64,000 bases of DNA from Blattamonas nauphoetae (Eukaryota > Preaxostyla > Oxymonadida), in NCBI GenBank assembly GCA_033064195.1, contig JARBJD010000050.1, positions 124,001 to 188,000 of the forward strand, read 5' to 3'. A program made the position numbers and the translations under genes. Shown here piece after piece: positions 54,777 to 64,000 of this stretch; position 1 is the stretch's first letter; each line of letters starts with the position of its first letter. The notes under the pieces are model-generated. The model was not told the origin of the DNA, did not search any database, and worked only from the letters and a program-made list of their open reading frames with translations.

Positions 54777-55537
54777 ACAAAGTGTGAAACAAGAGAGACA
54801 CGAAGTAGGAATCAACGGAGTTCAGCTCAGAAAGGACACGAAGCATCGATTCTCGAAGAATATTCGACCGATCTGATGGGTGTTGTTTCGCAATGGAGAG
54901 GAGAAGTTCCCTGATGTTGTCGGAGAGATGATCTTCCGGAGAAGTCCTGACGTTCTTGTCTTTTGGTTTGATATCATCCACCAGCGTGCGAATGATGGTG
55001 CAAAGTGTCTGCTCAGGACAAAGGTCTGACAGGAGTTTGAGAGATTTGGCGCGTGTCTGATACTTGGACTTTTGTATCCATAAATCGTATGCAGACAACA
55101 TTGAGAGAACGAGGAAAGATTGTGTTGGGGTGGGATGCACAGGGAAGTGGAACTCACGAAGACAATCATGTATCACCCTCAGAAATCGATCCTTGAACGG
55201 GAGGGTGACTGTGAAGATGGCATGCAGACACTTGAGGTTCCAATCAGATTGCACTTCTTTAGTCCACATGTTCAAGATGAGGGATTGCATGGAATTCGGA
55301 AGCTCGTTCGTAATTTTGTTTTGATGGTTGCCGAACTTGAGCAAGAAGGGCAACCGCCAGACATCGCTGATTGCTTCATCTTCATGCGGAGGCGGGAACT
55401 GTTCGTTGAAGGAAGTGAATTCATCCGCGACTGGCGACGGGTTTAAATAATCTTCTCGTTTGAATGTGGTTGTGAGTGATTTCTTGTCCACTGCAGTTTT
55501 GTACGCATTGTACATCTCGTCGTATGGAGGGAAGACA

Positions 55538-56325
55538 CCGTCGACGGGCTCCTTCAGGACTGTTCGAAAGAGAATGTCGCGGATTGGTGGTCGGAGGGAA
55601 GGGCGAGATTTGAAGAGTTTGATGAGGTCTGTCTGCAACTTGACGAAGAACTTGGTGAGTGACGAAGAGGCCAGAGTATGCTTGGCAACAGTATCAAGTT
55701 CGAACGCACCTTTGGACATTGTTCTATCTTGAAGAAACATGAAGAATGTCGCTTCCACCAAATCGCCAATAAACGTGGGGATTAATCTCATCCTTGAAGC
55801 CTTTCCGAGGAGAATGGGAAGGTTGGTGTTGACATGATCAGGATGTGCTGTCCATAATCTCGTGATTCGTGTGGGATTAATCGATTTGTTGATGCCAGAT
55901 TCGAGGACCATTGCGAGGAACGCACTGGCCGAATGCTCATCACAAAGGATTGTTGATTGTGCGACCTGAAGAAATTGATTTGTGAACAGGCTGGTGAATG
56001 TGAACAACATCGCTAATTGAGACTGGTCCTCGAGGATCGAAGCAAGAGTGGAGTAAAAGTGGTTGAGGACGTCGGGATATGTTAGGAGCTCAGGGAACGA
56101 CGCAATGATTTCCACGATTTTCCAAGTGTCCAGTTTCGAGACTGCCCTTGAATCTCTGTGTTCCATCTCGTGAAAGAGGGTGTCGAGAGAAGATGAGTCA
56201 CCATCATGTGACTTGCACATTAGGGACAACGAGAGATTGACGAGCTGTTGTGCTTCGATCGGAGACGGATGATCTTTCAATTTTGTGGTGAAACTCGATA
56301 CCAGCGAGAGGGGTGTCGTTTTGAA
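55538..56325. repeat. 788-bp identical block, proximal copy
   Basis: Matches 56601-57388 base for base as far as I can compare (offset 1063). Outside the block the two copies are clearly diverged: ESTFKRKEYQIPS versus TTTFKREDYLNPS. Confidence 0.85.
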
Positions 56326-58015
56326 TCCAAAGACTCAAGAAGTGGTCCTGCATGTTATCCGGAAGCTTCTTCAGAATCGTTCTTTGGTGGTTGCCGAACG
56401 TGAGCAAGAAGAACAACCGCCATATATCGCTGATTGCTTCATTGTCATGAGGAGGTGGGAACTGTTTGTTGTAGGTAAGGAATTCATCCGCGACTGTCGA
56501 CGGGATTTGATACTCTTTCCGTTTGAATGTGGATTCGAGTGCTGTCTCGTCCACTGCAGTTTGGTACGCATTGTACATCTCGTCGTATCGAGGGAACACT
56601 CCGTCGACGGGCTCCTTCAGGACTGTTCGAAAGAGAATGTCGCGGATTGGTGGTCGGAGGGAAGGGCGAGATTTGAAGAGTTTGATGAGGTCTGTCTGCA
56701 ACTTGACGAAGAACTTGGTGAGTGACGAAGAGGCCAGAGTATGCTTGGCAACAGTATCAAGTTCGAACGCACCTTTGGACATTGTTCTATCTTGAAGAAA
56801 CATGAAGAATGTCGCTTCCACCAAATCGCCAATAAACGTGGGGATTAATCTCATCCTTGAAGCCTTTCCGAGGAGAATGGGAAGGTTGGTGTTGACATGA
56901 TCAGGATGTGCTGTCCATAATCTCGTGATTCGTGTGGGATTAATCGATTTGTTGATGCCAGATTCGAGGACCATTGCGAGGAACGCACTGGCCGAATGCT
57001 CATCACAAAGGATTGTTGATTGTGCGACCTGAAGAAATTGATTTGTGAACAGGCTGGTGAATGTGAACAACATCGCTAATTGAGACTGGTCCTCGAGGAT
57101 CGAAGCAAGAGTGGAGTAAAAGTGGTTGAGGACGTCGGGATATGTTAGGAGCTCAGGGAACGACGCAATGATTTCCACGATTTTCCAAGTGTCCAGTTTC
57201 GAGACTGCCCTTGAATCTCTGTGTTCCATCTCGTGAAAGAGGGTGTCGAGAGAAGATGAGTCACCATCATGTGACTTGCACATTAGGGACAACGAGAGAT
57301 TGACGAGCTGTTGTGCTTCGATCGGAGACGGATGATCTTTCAATTTTGTGGTGAAACTCGATACCAGCGAGAGGGGTGTCGTTTTGAATGGTTTGAGATC
57401 GAGATGACGGAAGGCACATTCGAGAGGGAGGCTTCCAAGAGGGGTCGTGGTGAGCATTGTCGCTTGTTGATTGAGAACATTCGGAAGCCAATCTGGAATC
57501 CCCTGTTTGAACGAGGCGATCATTTCACTTTCCAAGAGCTTGCACATCTCTTCGTTGAGGGATGGATTATTATCAAACTGTTGTGGTTGTTGACTGTCTT
57601 CCACGACCATCATTTGGTGAAGTTGTTCGTCATCTTGGTCAGTGTTGGTGTAGAGGAGACACTTCGCACTTGAGATGTCGTTCTTCAGTCCGAAGTAACG
57701 GTCTGGAATCGCCTCCTCATCAACTTCTGTGATCGTCCCATCGCTGAGACACAACCATCTTCCCATCGACACTTTCTGGATGATTTCACAATGTTGGTGT
57801 TTGGACCTCCGTTCGCTAGGGAGGTTCACAGCAGTGAGGAGGAAGTTGTGCTTCACATCTCCAGTCGAGAGTGAGAGAGGGTGCATGCCGTATGGGAATT
57901 CGATGTGTTCATCAGTCTTAATCAAAGAATTTGTCTTCTCAGCACGAGTGAGATCGATGAATAAGTTGTGTGGGAGGGCAGAGGTGAGTGGGAGGTTGTG
58001 GGGGAGACGGAGCAA
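56204..58015 (-). pseudogene. USP-type deubiquitinase-like, partial copy C1a
   Basis: 603 residues. The first 125 look like the last third of a ubiquitin-specific protease domain of the USP9X/USP34 kind: NLFIDLTRAEK, then FLLTAVNLP, a His-containing stretch, GRWLCLSDGTITEVDEEAIPDRYFG and SAKCLLYTNT, which matches the order 'W-x-nD-x-x-V ... ayiLfY' of the family. The Cys box and the finger region are missing because the upstream DNA is a worn family B fragment (LEDDWEGSEDVV at about 58060), so catalysis is not expected. After residue 200 it is all helical. The C-terminus runs out of frame at 56325 into the neighbouring copy, giving an artificial tail. It is a truncated duplicate, not a complete enzyme. 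Confidence 0.6.
56601..57388. repeat. 788-bp identical block, distal copy
   Basis: Partner of 55538-56325. Confidence 0.85.
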
Positions 58016-58722
58016 GGATCAGGAAAGGCCATGATTTGGTAGACTACATCTTCCGACCCTTCCCAATCGTCTTCCAAAGCGTAAGCTGACGAGCGAGGGA
58101 GATCCAGAATGCGTCGTTTGGATCCGATTGACTGGTCTGTGGGATTGATTGGGAGTTCTGACAATGACCTGACGATTCACACACCATCCGATGATGAGCG
58201 TGCTGCATTCCTCCGATTTACGAGGAAGGTTTCAGTTGGGAGAGAAGCATCATGTGGATGCGATTTCATGTTCCTCTTCATTTCTTCCTTTCACAGCTCC
58301 CTTCGAGGGGGAGAGCGAACAGGAATTGGTTGGTGTGTATGAACAAGGACTTCGGTTCTTGTGATCTTCCGAACAGCAGACGATGAGTGTCGTTGCATTT
58401 TCTTCCGAATTGAAAAAGGGGCAGACGAATCATCAAGAGAGCTCCATTTGAGAGAACAGTCACGCAGACAAAAAGTCCAACCAATCGTCAGAATCGACAG
58501 CTTCCATTTCCGAGCAGTTGGAGCAGTGCGAGAGTGGCAGCGAAGGAGAAGGAGAGTGTGGCGACCATCGAGGGAGGGAGACAGGCGAGTGAGAATCCCA
58601 ATCGTACTAGCAATCGAAACCATGAGGTGATTCCAGAGTCGACAAAAATGACACACAAACAGTGGTTGTTGTCAAACAGAAGCCAGAAACTGTTCGAGAT
58701 GTCTGCTGCTCCCTGTCTGTTT
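58016..58722. other. Joined relics and spacer between USP-like copy and B9
   Basis: 58020-58110 is the worn family B piece also found at 29690-29750. 58300-58400 is related to the spacer block with GAACAAGGACTTCGGTTCTTGTGATC (compare 60540-60575). 58480-58630 is the recurrent spacer block. No gene. Confidence 0.5.
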
Positions 58723-59796
58723 CTACCAAGGCTCTGGAAGGTTCATGCTTTGCAGCTTGTTCCATTCGATCGAGGAAGCAACAATCAAGTTTCCGAAGTC
58801 TGTCTTTCGGTCATTTCGCTGCTTTTCTTCAATCACATCTTCGATGCCCTCCATTTTCAACATTCGATGTACTGTCTTCCACATCTGTCGCTCATTGTCA
58901 CTTGTTGTGTTCCAGTTCCACTGGAAATTGATCATCTCAAACAGATAAAAGTAGATTGAGTTCTCTTTTTCGAAGAATGTGAGACAACTTGGGATCGTGA
59001 GAAAGACTGGCATATTCAAAACAACTGCCAATGCCGGTTGATGGCAAGTTGATATTTGGAGGAGGCGAGCAAGAAGAATCATGAATTCTTTAGACATGTC
59101 ACCATCGACGATCGAGAAGCGATTCACGCACAAATGGGATATATACTTCTCCGAAGGGGACAGAACTTGCTTGAAAACCGTCTCATAAATAGCTTGTTGT
59201 TGACTAGGATATATAATTTCGAGTTGGGAGAGATAATATGGAGTTGTGAGCCTGACAGGATGGGCGATGCTCGACAGGAGATAAGTGTGGGTATGGACTG
59301 CTTCAGGAGACGACAAAGACTGGGGATTGAGATTGATGACGAGTTCAGGGATCAGACCAGCTTTGACAAGGGCAAGGAGTTTTTTTGGAGAACTTTTGAA
59401 GAACAGACTTTTGAGGGTCTTCATTGCTGCCATGGTGATAACCTCACTGGCTGAAGAAATGAGCACCACAATGCACTGTACGAAGTCGGTCAAAGATTCA
59501 TCTGTGGACGATGCAAGGCGGCTGAGAAAAGCATTAGCTGATTCTGGACCATGTGGATCTACATATTGAAGAAATTTTACTGCTTGAATTTCCACTGAGA
59601 CATCAACTGCAGGCTGTGACTTCACAGCGGCAACCAGAGATCGAAAGACAATGGCCTTTTCGTGTTCAGATACAAGTTCATCTCCTCTCCAATTCAGGAT
59701 CGGCAAACAATCATTTGTAAAAGGCAACTGAGGGATAGACAAATCAGAAGACTTTAGACTTGAGGAGGTGTCTATTTTTGGCATTATCGAGCTCAT
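58723..59796 (-). CDS. Family B helical-repeat protein, copy 9 (357 aa)
   Basis: 357 residues, start MSSIMPKIDTSS, end MNLPEPW, nearly identical to B5 28.6 kb away. The largest difference is a cluster of substitutions within 20 nt (59200-59219), changing GIEDDDE to EIIYPSQ. An upstream in-frame ATG (60039) is not used here for the same reason as in B5. All family blocks are present, including MLKMEGIEDVIEE. Confidence 0.82.
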   Translation of the reverse strand: MSSIMPKIDTSSSLKSSDLSIPQLPFTNDCLPILNWRGDELVSEHEKAIVFRSLVAAVKSQPAVDVSVEIQAVKFLQYVDPHGPESANAFLSRLASSTDESLTDFVQCIVVLISSASEVITMAAMKTLKSLFFKSSPKKLLALVKAGLIPELVINLNPQSLSSPEAVHTHTYLLSSIAHPVRLTTPYYLSQLEIIYPSQQQAIYETVFKQVLSPSEKYISHLCVNRFSIVDGDMSKEFMILLARLLQISTCHQPALAVVLNMPVFLTIPSCLTFFEKENSIYFYLFEMINFQWNWNTTSDNERQMWKTVHRMLKMEGIEDVIEEKQRNDRKTDFGNLIVASSIEWNKLQSMNLPEPW

Positions 59797-61033
59797 TCTG
59801 ACAGATTCAGAAACAAAACGTTCGTTATGGGTCAGAACAATCTGTGAAAGAAAGAGATTGAGATGAAATAAATGTCCAAAAGGAAGAACGAAAAGCAGCC
59901 AACTAATATTGACACCATCCATGAATGAAGACGAAGCCAGAGAACGTGATAAACCGAAAGATGACAATAGTCCATCAAAGAACAACGAATGAACAAGAGA
60001 GGCAATGCAGGAAAACAGACGAAGAGGGCAATGTGTCACAGATCGCGATCCCGCAGTGTTGTGTCATCGTTGTCAATCGTTTGCGTCCACAACTCGGTAC
60101 CAGTGTGACGGAGTGGGTGACTTGCAATTCTCATTCGAAGACGAAGGGATGGCTGACAGTCAGCGTTCGCATGTTCTCGTCCCGTCTGCTCCGTTACGTG
60201 AAGGTTTCTGTCCAGTTTGTGAAGACGAGAGGATGGGCGATGGTGGGTGGATGGAGAAACTGCCATCGACTCCACAACCAGCCAGCATCCCACAATCACG
60301 GTTGGGAACAGCGTCAACACGCAATCCCCATCACCCAAGCAAATAGAATCGAGACCAGTTGAGGGAGAAGCGCTGCTTCGATCAGTGTGAGGAGGAGCTG
60401 GTGTGCACAGAGATCGTTCGGAGGACGGAGCGATGCATGTCCTGCATCGTTTCGATCGCATTGCTTCCCTCGCTTCAGTTCCTCCTTCCTCTTCTCGCTT
60501 CGAGAGGGGGAGAGTGAGGAGCGAGTGCTTGGTGTGTATGAACAAGTACCTCGGTTCTTGTGATCTTCCGAACAGCCGACGATGATCGTCGATGTGGATC
60601 CATTCGGAAATGGCATCGCATCGGCGTTCGAAAGAGAAGACGATCCTGTGGCACAATCACAAATCAAAGATCTCACACAAACCGCTGCCAATCGTCAGCA
60701 TCGACAGCTTCCATTTCCGAACAGTTGGAGCAGTGCGAGAATGGTGGCGAAAGAGAAGGAGAGTGTGGCGACTTTCGAGGGAGGGAGAGTGGGAGAGAGA
60801 ATCCGAATCGTTCCGGATAATGAAACCATGAGATGATGCCAGAGTCGACAACGATCACACACAAACAGTGTTTGTGGTCCGACAGAAGGAAGAAACAGTT
60901 CGAAGCGTTCGCTGGTTCTTGTCTGATTCTACCAAGGCTCTGGAAGGTTCATGTCCGTTAGATTAGTCCATGCGATCGATTCGGCAACAATCCATCTTCC
61001 AATATGTGTCTTTCGGTTGTTTTGCAGCGTTTC
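58828..61033. repeat. 2.2-kb tandem duplication, unit 1
   Basis: Repeated at 61034-63240 (offset 2206, then 2207 after one extra G in a G-run near 62716). The borders are approximate, because the units begin inside the 3' part of the B genes. The copies differ at only a few positions. Confidence 0.88.
59797..60928. other. Spacer between B9 and B10
   Basis: Contains the leader (59870), the EDEGMADSQRSH block (60120-60230) and the recurrent block at 60580-60840. Nearly identical to 62003-63135. Confidence 0.55.
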
Positions 61034-62002
61034 TTCAATCACATCTTCGATGCCCTCCATTTTCAACATTCGATGTACTGTCTTCCACATCTGTCGCTCA
61101 TTGTCACTTGTTGTGTTCCAGTTCCACTGGAAATTGAACATCTCAAACAGATAAAAGTAGATTGAGTTCTCTTTTTCGAAGAATGTGAGACAACTTGGGA
61201 TCGTGAGAAAGACTGGCATATTCAAAACAACTGCCAATGCCGGTTGATGGCAAGTTGATATTTGGAGGAGGCGAGCAAGAAGAATCATGAATTCTTTAGA
61301 CATGTCACCATCGACGATCGAGAAGCGATTCACGCACAAATGGGATATATACTTCTCCGAAGGGGACAGAACTTGCTTGAAAACCGTCTCATAAATAGCT
61401 TGTTGTTGACTAGGATATATAATTTCGAGTTGGGAGAGATAATATGGAGTTGTGAGCCTGACAGGATGGGCGATGCTCGACAGGAGATAAGTGTGGGTAT
61501 GGACTGCTTCAGGAGACGACAAAGACTGGGGATTGAGATTGATGACGAGTTCAGGGATCAGACCAGCTTTGACAAGGGCAAGGAGTTTTTTTGGAGAACT
61601 TTTGAAGAACAGACTTTTGAGGGTCTTCATTGCTGCCATGGTGATAACCTCACTGGCTGAAGAAATGAGCACCACAATGCACTGTACGAAGTCGGTCAAA
61701 GATTCATCTGTGGACGATGCAAGGCGGCTGAGAAAAGCATTAGCTGATTCTGGACCATGTGGATCTACATATTGAAGAAATTTTACTGCTTGAATTTCCA
61801 CTGAGACATCAACTGCAGGCTGTGACTTCACAGCGGCAACCAGAGATCGAAAGACAATGGCCTTTTCGTGTTCAGATACAAGTTCATCTCCTCTCCAATT
61901 CAGGATCGGCAAACAATCATTTGTAAAAGGCAACTGAGGGATAGACAAATCAGAAGACTTTAGACTTGAGGAGGTGTCTATTTTTGGCATTATCGAGCTC
62001 AT
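60929..62002 (-). CDS. Family B helical-repeat protein, copy 10 (357 aa)
   Basis: 357 residues, identical to B9 over most of its length, including the EIIYPSQ patch, because it lies in the second unit of the 2.2-kb tandem duplication. The last 40 residues differ (RWIVAESIAWTNLTDMNLPEPW against NLIVASSIEWNKLQSMNLPEPW), since the duplication breakpoint lies inside the coding region. The C-terminus therefore comes from another family member, the one partly seen at 63136. Intact. Confidence 0.83.
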   Translation of the reverse strand: MSSIMPKIDTSSSLKSSDLSIPQLPFTNDCLPILNWRGDELVSEHEKAIVFRSLVAAVKSQPAVDVSVEIQAVKFLQYVDPHGPESANAFLSRLASSTDESLTDFVQCIVVLISSASEVITMAAMKTLKSLFFKSSPKKLLALVKAGLIPELVINLNPQSLSSPEAVHTHTYLLSSIAHPVRLTTPYYLSQLEIIYPSQQQAIYETVFKQVLSPSEKYISHLCVNRFSIVDGDMSKEFMILLARLLQISTCHQPALAVVLNMPVFLTIPSCLTFFEKENSIYFYLFEMFNFQWNWNTTSDNERQMWKTVHRMLKMEGIEDVIEETLQNNRKTHIGRWIVAESIAWTNLTDMNLPEPW

Positions 62003-63240
62003 TCTGACAGATTCAGAAACAAAACGTTCGTTATGGGTCAGAACAATCTGTGAAAGAAAGAGATTGAGATGAAATAAATGTCCAAAAGGAAGAACGAAAA
62101 GCAGCCAACTAATATTGACACCATCCATGAATGAAGACGAAGCCAGAGAACGTGATAAACCGAAAGATGACAATAGTCCATCAAAGAACAACGAATGAAC
62201 AAGAGAGGCAATGCAGGAAAACAGACGAAGAGGGCAATGTGTCACAGATCGCGATCCCGCAGTGTTGTGTCATCGTTGTCAATCGTTTGCGTCCACAACT
62301 CGGTACCAGTGTGACGGAGTGGGTGACTTGCAATTCTCATTCGAAGACGAAGGGATGGCTGACAGTCAGCGTTCGCATGTTCTCGTCCCGTCTGCTCCGT
62401 TACGTGAAGGTTTCTGTCCAGTTTGTGAAGACGAGAGGATGGGCGATGGTGGGTGGATGGAGAAACTGCCATCGACTCCACAACCAGCCAGCATCCCACA
62501 ATCACGGTTGGGAACAGCGTCAACACGCAATCCCCATCACCCAAGCAAATAGAATCGAGACCAGTTGAGGGAGAAGCGCTGCTTCGATCAGTGTGAGGAG
62601 GAGCTGGTGTGCACAGAGATCGTTCGGAGGACGGAGCGATGCATGTCCTGCATCGTTTCGATCGCATTGCTTCCCTCGCTTCAGTTCCTCCTTCCTCTTC
62701 TCGCTTCGAGAGGGGGGAGAGTGAGGAGCGAGTGCTTGGTGTGTATGAACAAGTACCTCGGTTCTTGTGATCTTCCGAACAGCCGACGATGATCGTCGAT
62801 GTGGATCCATTCGGAAATGGCATCGCATCGGCGTTCGAAAGAGAAGACGATCCTGTGGCACAATCACAAATCAAAGATCTCACACAAACCGCTGCCAATC
62901 GTCAGCATCGACAGCTTCCATTTCCGAACAGTTGGAGCAGTGCGAGAATGGTGGCGAAAGAGAAGGAGAGTGTGGCGACTTTCGAGGGAGGGAGAGTGGG
63001 AGAGAGAATCCGAATCGTTCCGGATAATGAAACCATGAGATGATGCCAGAGTCGACAACGATCACACACAAACAGTGTTTGTGGTCCGACAGAAGGAAGA
63101 AACAGTTCGAAGCGTTCGCTGGTTCTTGTCTGATTCTACCAAGGCTCTGGAAGGTTCATGTCCGTTAGATTAGTCCATGCGATCGATTCGGCAACAATCC
63201 ATCTTCCAATATGTGTCTTTCGGTTGTTTTGCAGCGTTTC
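61034..63240. repeat. 2.2-kb tandem duplication, unit 2
   Basis: Second unit of the duplication. About 185 bp of a third unit follow to 63424, where the match ends at GGCATATGAAGAAC versus GGCATATTCAAAAC. Confidence 0.88.
62003..63135. other. Spacer between B10 and B11
   Basis: Second copy of 59797-60928, with the recurrent block at 62787-63047. No supported gene. Confidence 0.55.
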
Positions 63241-64000
63241 TTCAATCACATCTTCGATGCCCTCCATTTTCAACATTCGATGTACTGTCTTCCACATCTG
63301 TCGCTCATTGTCACTTGTTGTGTTCCAGTTCCACTGGAAATTGAACATCTCAAACAGATAAAAGTAGATTGAGTTCTCTTTTTCGAAGAATGTGAGACAA
63401 CTTGGGATCGTGAGAAAGACTGGCATATGAAGAACTAAATCCATTGTCGGTTGATAATATGGACATATTCTGAGGATGAGAGCAATAAGAAACATGAATT
63501 CAATCGACATGTTCCCATCGACGATCGAATAGCGGTTCACGCACAAATGGGATATATACTTCTCCGAAGGGGCGAGAACTTGCTGAAAAACTGTCTCATG
63601 AACAGCTTGTTGTTCATAACCATCTTCAATTCCGAGCCGGACGAGACTATCTGGTGTTGCGAGGTAGAGAGATGTGGGGATGGTTGTCATGAGAGAAGTG
63701 TGGATATCGACTGCTTCAGTAAAAGAAAGAGACAGTGGATTGAGAGTGATGACGAGTTCAGGGATCAGATCAGCTTTCACGAGGAGAAGTAGGTTTTTGG
63801 TTGAACAGTGCCAGATCAGCTGGGAGAGCATCTTCATTGATGTTGTGGTAATAGCCTGACTGGTTGAAGAAATGAGCACTACAACGGATTCCACGAAGTT
63901 GGTCGAAGACTCATCAGTTATTTGCGCGAGACTGTTGAGAAAACCATCTGCGGATGATTCATTCTGCGGTTCTACAATTTTTAGAAATTTCACGGCTTTA
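63136..64000 (-). CDS. Family B helical-repeat protein, copy 11, 5' end outside window
   Basis: The frame is open to the window edge (AVKFLKIVEPQNESSADGFL onward), so about 70 N-terminal residues are missing from view. Family blocks: FVESVVVLISSTSQAITTTSMK, LLVKADLIPELVITLNPLSLSFTEAVDIHTSL (in pieces), GIEDGYEQQAVHETVFQQVLAPSEK, HMPVFLTIPSCLTFFEKE, and HRMLKMEGIEDVIEE. The C-terminal 97 residues are identical to B10. No defect visible. Confidence 0.8.
   Translation of the reverse strand, partial: KAVKFLKIVEPQNESSADGFLNSLAQITDESSTNFVESVVVLISSTSQAITTTSMKMLSQLIWHCSTKNLLLLVKADLIPELVITLNPLSLSFTEAVDIHTSLMTTIPTSLYLATPDSLVRLGIEDGYEQQAVHETVFQQVLAPSEKYISHLCVNRYSIVDGNMSIEFMFLIALILRICPYYQPTMDLVLHMPVFLTIPSCLTFFEKENSIYFYLFEMFNFQWNWNTTSDNERQMWKTVHRMLKMEGIEDVIEETLQNNRKTHIGRWIVAESIAWTNLTDMNLPEPW

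Larger units (their letters stand above)
53823..56325 (-). pseudogene. USP9X/USP34-like helical region, partial copy C1b
   Basis: Two frames on minus, 56325-54676 and 54815-53823, together encode about 830 residues of alpha-helical sequence of the kind that follows the catalytic domain in very large ubiquitin-specific proteases. Recognition comes from the neighbouring copy at 58015, which carries part of the USP domain. The frame change near 54750 can be explained by a 52-nt intron (54776-54725). The 5' end is not a real gene start: the sequence is joined at 56325 to a shifted frame of the copy upstream. Its 5' 788 bp are identical to 57388-56601. It ends in a charged stretch (SSSKEKIVLLLE). 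Confidence 0.55.

Noticed and set aside
30102-62245. 438-residue versions of B5, B9 and B10 starting at 31418, 60039 and 62245
   Set aside because: The upstream extension is in frame only in these near-identical copies. In B6 the homologous DNA is in another frame and in B1 a stop intervenes. The internal ATG gives the uniform 357-residue length.
16100-63050. Long open frames in the spacers on both strands (for example 36325-37422 plus, 62242-62898 minus)
   Set aside because: Several frames are open at once, the products are low-complexity Arg/Ser-rich, and their extents change between near-identical copies. None is preferred.
1-64000. tRNA, rRNA and CRISPR-like arrays
   Set aside because: No cloverleaf-like or rRNA-like sequence and no regularly spaced short repeats were noticed. 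The repeats present are gene and spacer duplications or transposon ends.

Overview
This is nuclear DNA of a eukaryote whose genes carry very short spliceosomal introns and whose genome is crowded with lineage-specific gene families and transposons. Stops at TAG, TAA and TGA sit at matching ends of paralogues, so the standard code fits. The mix of large helical-repeat (HEAT/ARM-like) families, a giant beta-helix/transmembrane/kinase-like surface protein and a DIRS retroelement points to a metamonad flagellate of the oxymonad type (Blattamonas-like). That placement is inference, not proof.

Layout. (1) 1-15.7 kb: a tandem duplication of a two-gene unit. Each unit has a plus-strand helical-repeat gene with five tiny introns (family A: 1062-3145 and 6701-13478) followed by a convergent, decayed ATM/Tel1-like PI3K-related gene (family E: 6366-3262 and 15740-13524). 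After the duplication, two 0.79-kb MITEs entered E1 and a 4.7-kb DIRS element entered exon 5 of A2. (2) 15.7-38.7 kb: a minus-strand array of a 357-residue family (B), separated by spacers that reuse the same DNA modules. It includes one copy with a single frameshift, truncated relics, and one copy split by a pogo-like transposon. A 943-codon gene (D1) with one in-frame stop lies inside the array. (3) 38.8-48.1 kb: one intronless 3077-residue beta-helix/transmembrane/kinase-like gene (F). (4) 48.8-53.6 kb: D2, the paralogue of D1, split by two different DNA elements. (5) 53.8-58.0 kb: USP-deubiquitinase-like sequence (C) with a 788-bp identical block present twice. (6) 58.2-64 kb: more B copies, including a very recent 2.2-kb tandem duplication; the last copy runs off the window.

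Families A, B and D share a C-terminal signature and are probably one superfamily with three architectures. No cellular role can be assigned. The strongest observations are structural. In four host-gene insertions (DIRS in A2, pogo in B3, two elements in D2) the empty site can be read from the sequence and the host frame is continuous across it. In the two family A paralogues, five intron positions and all five lengths (47, 37, 54, 37, 31 nt) are conserved.
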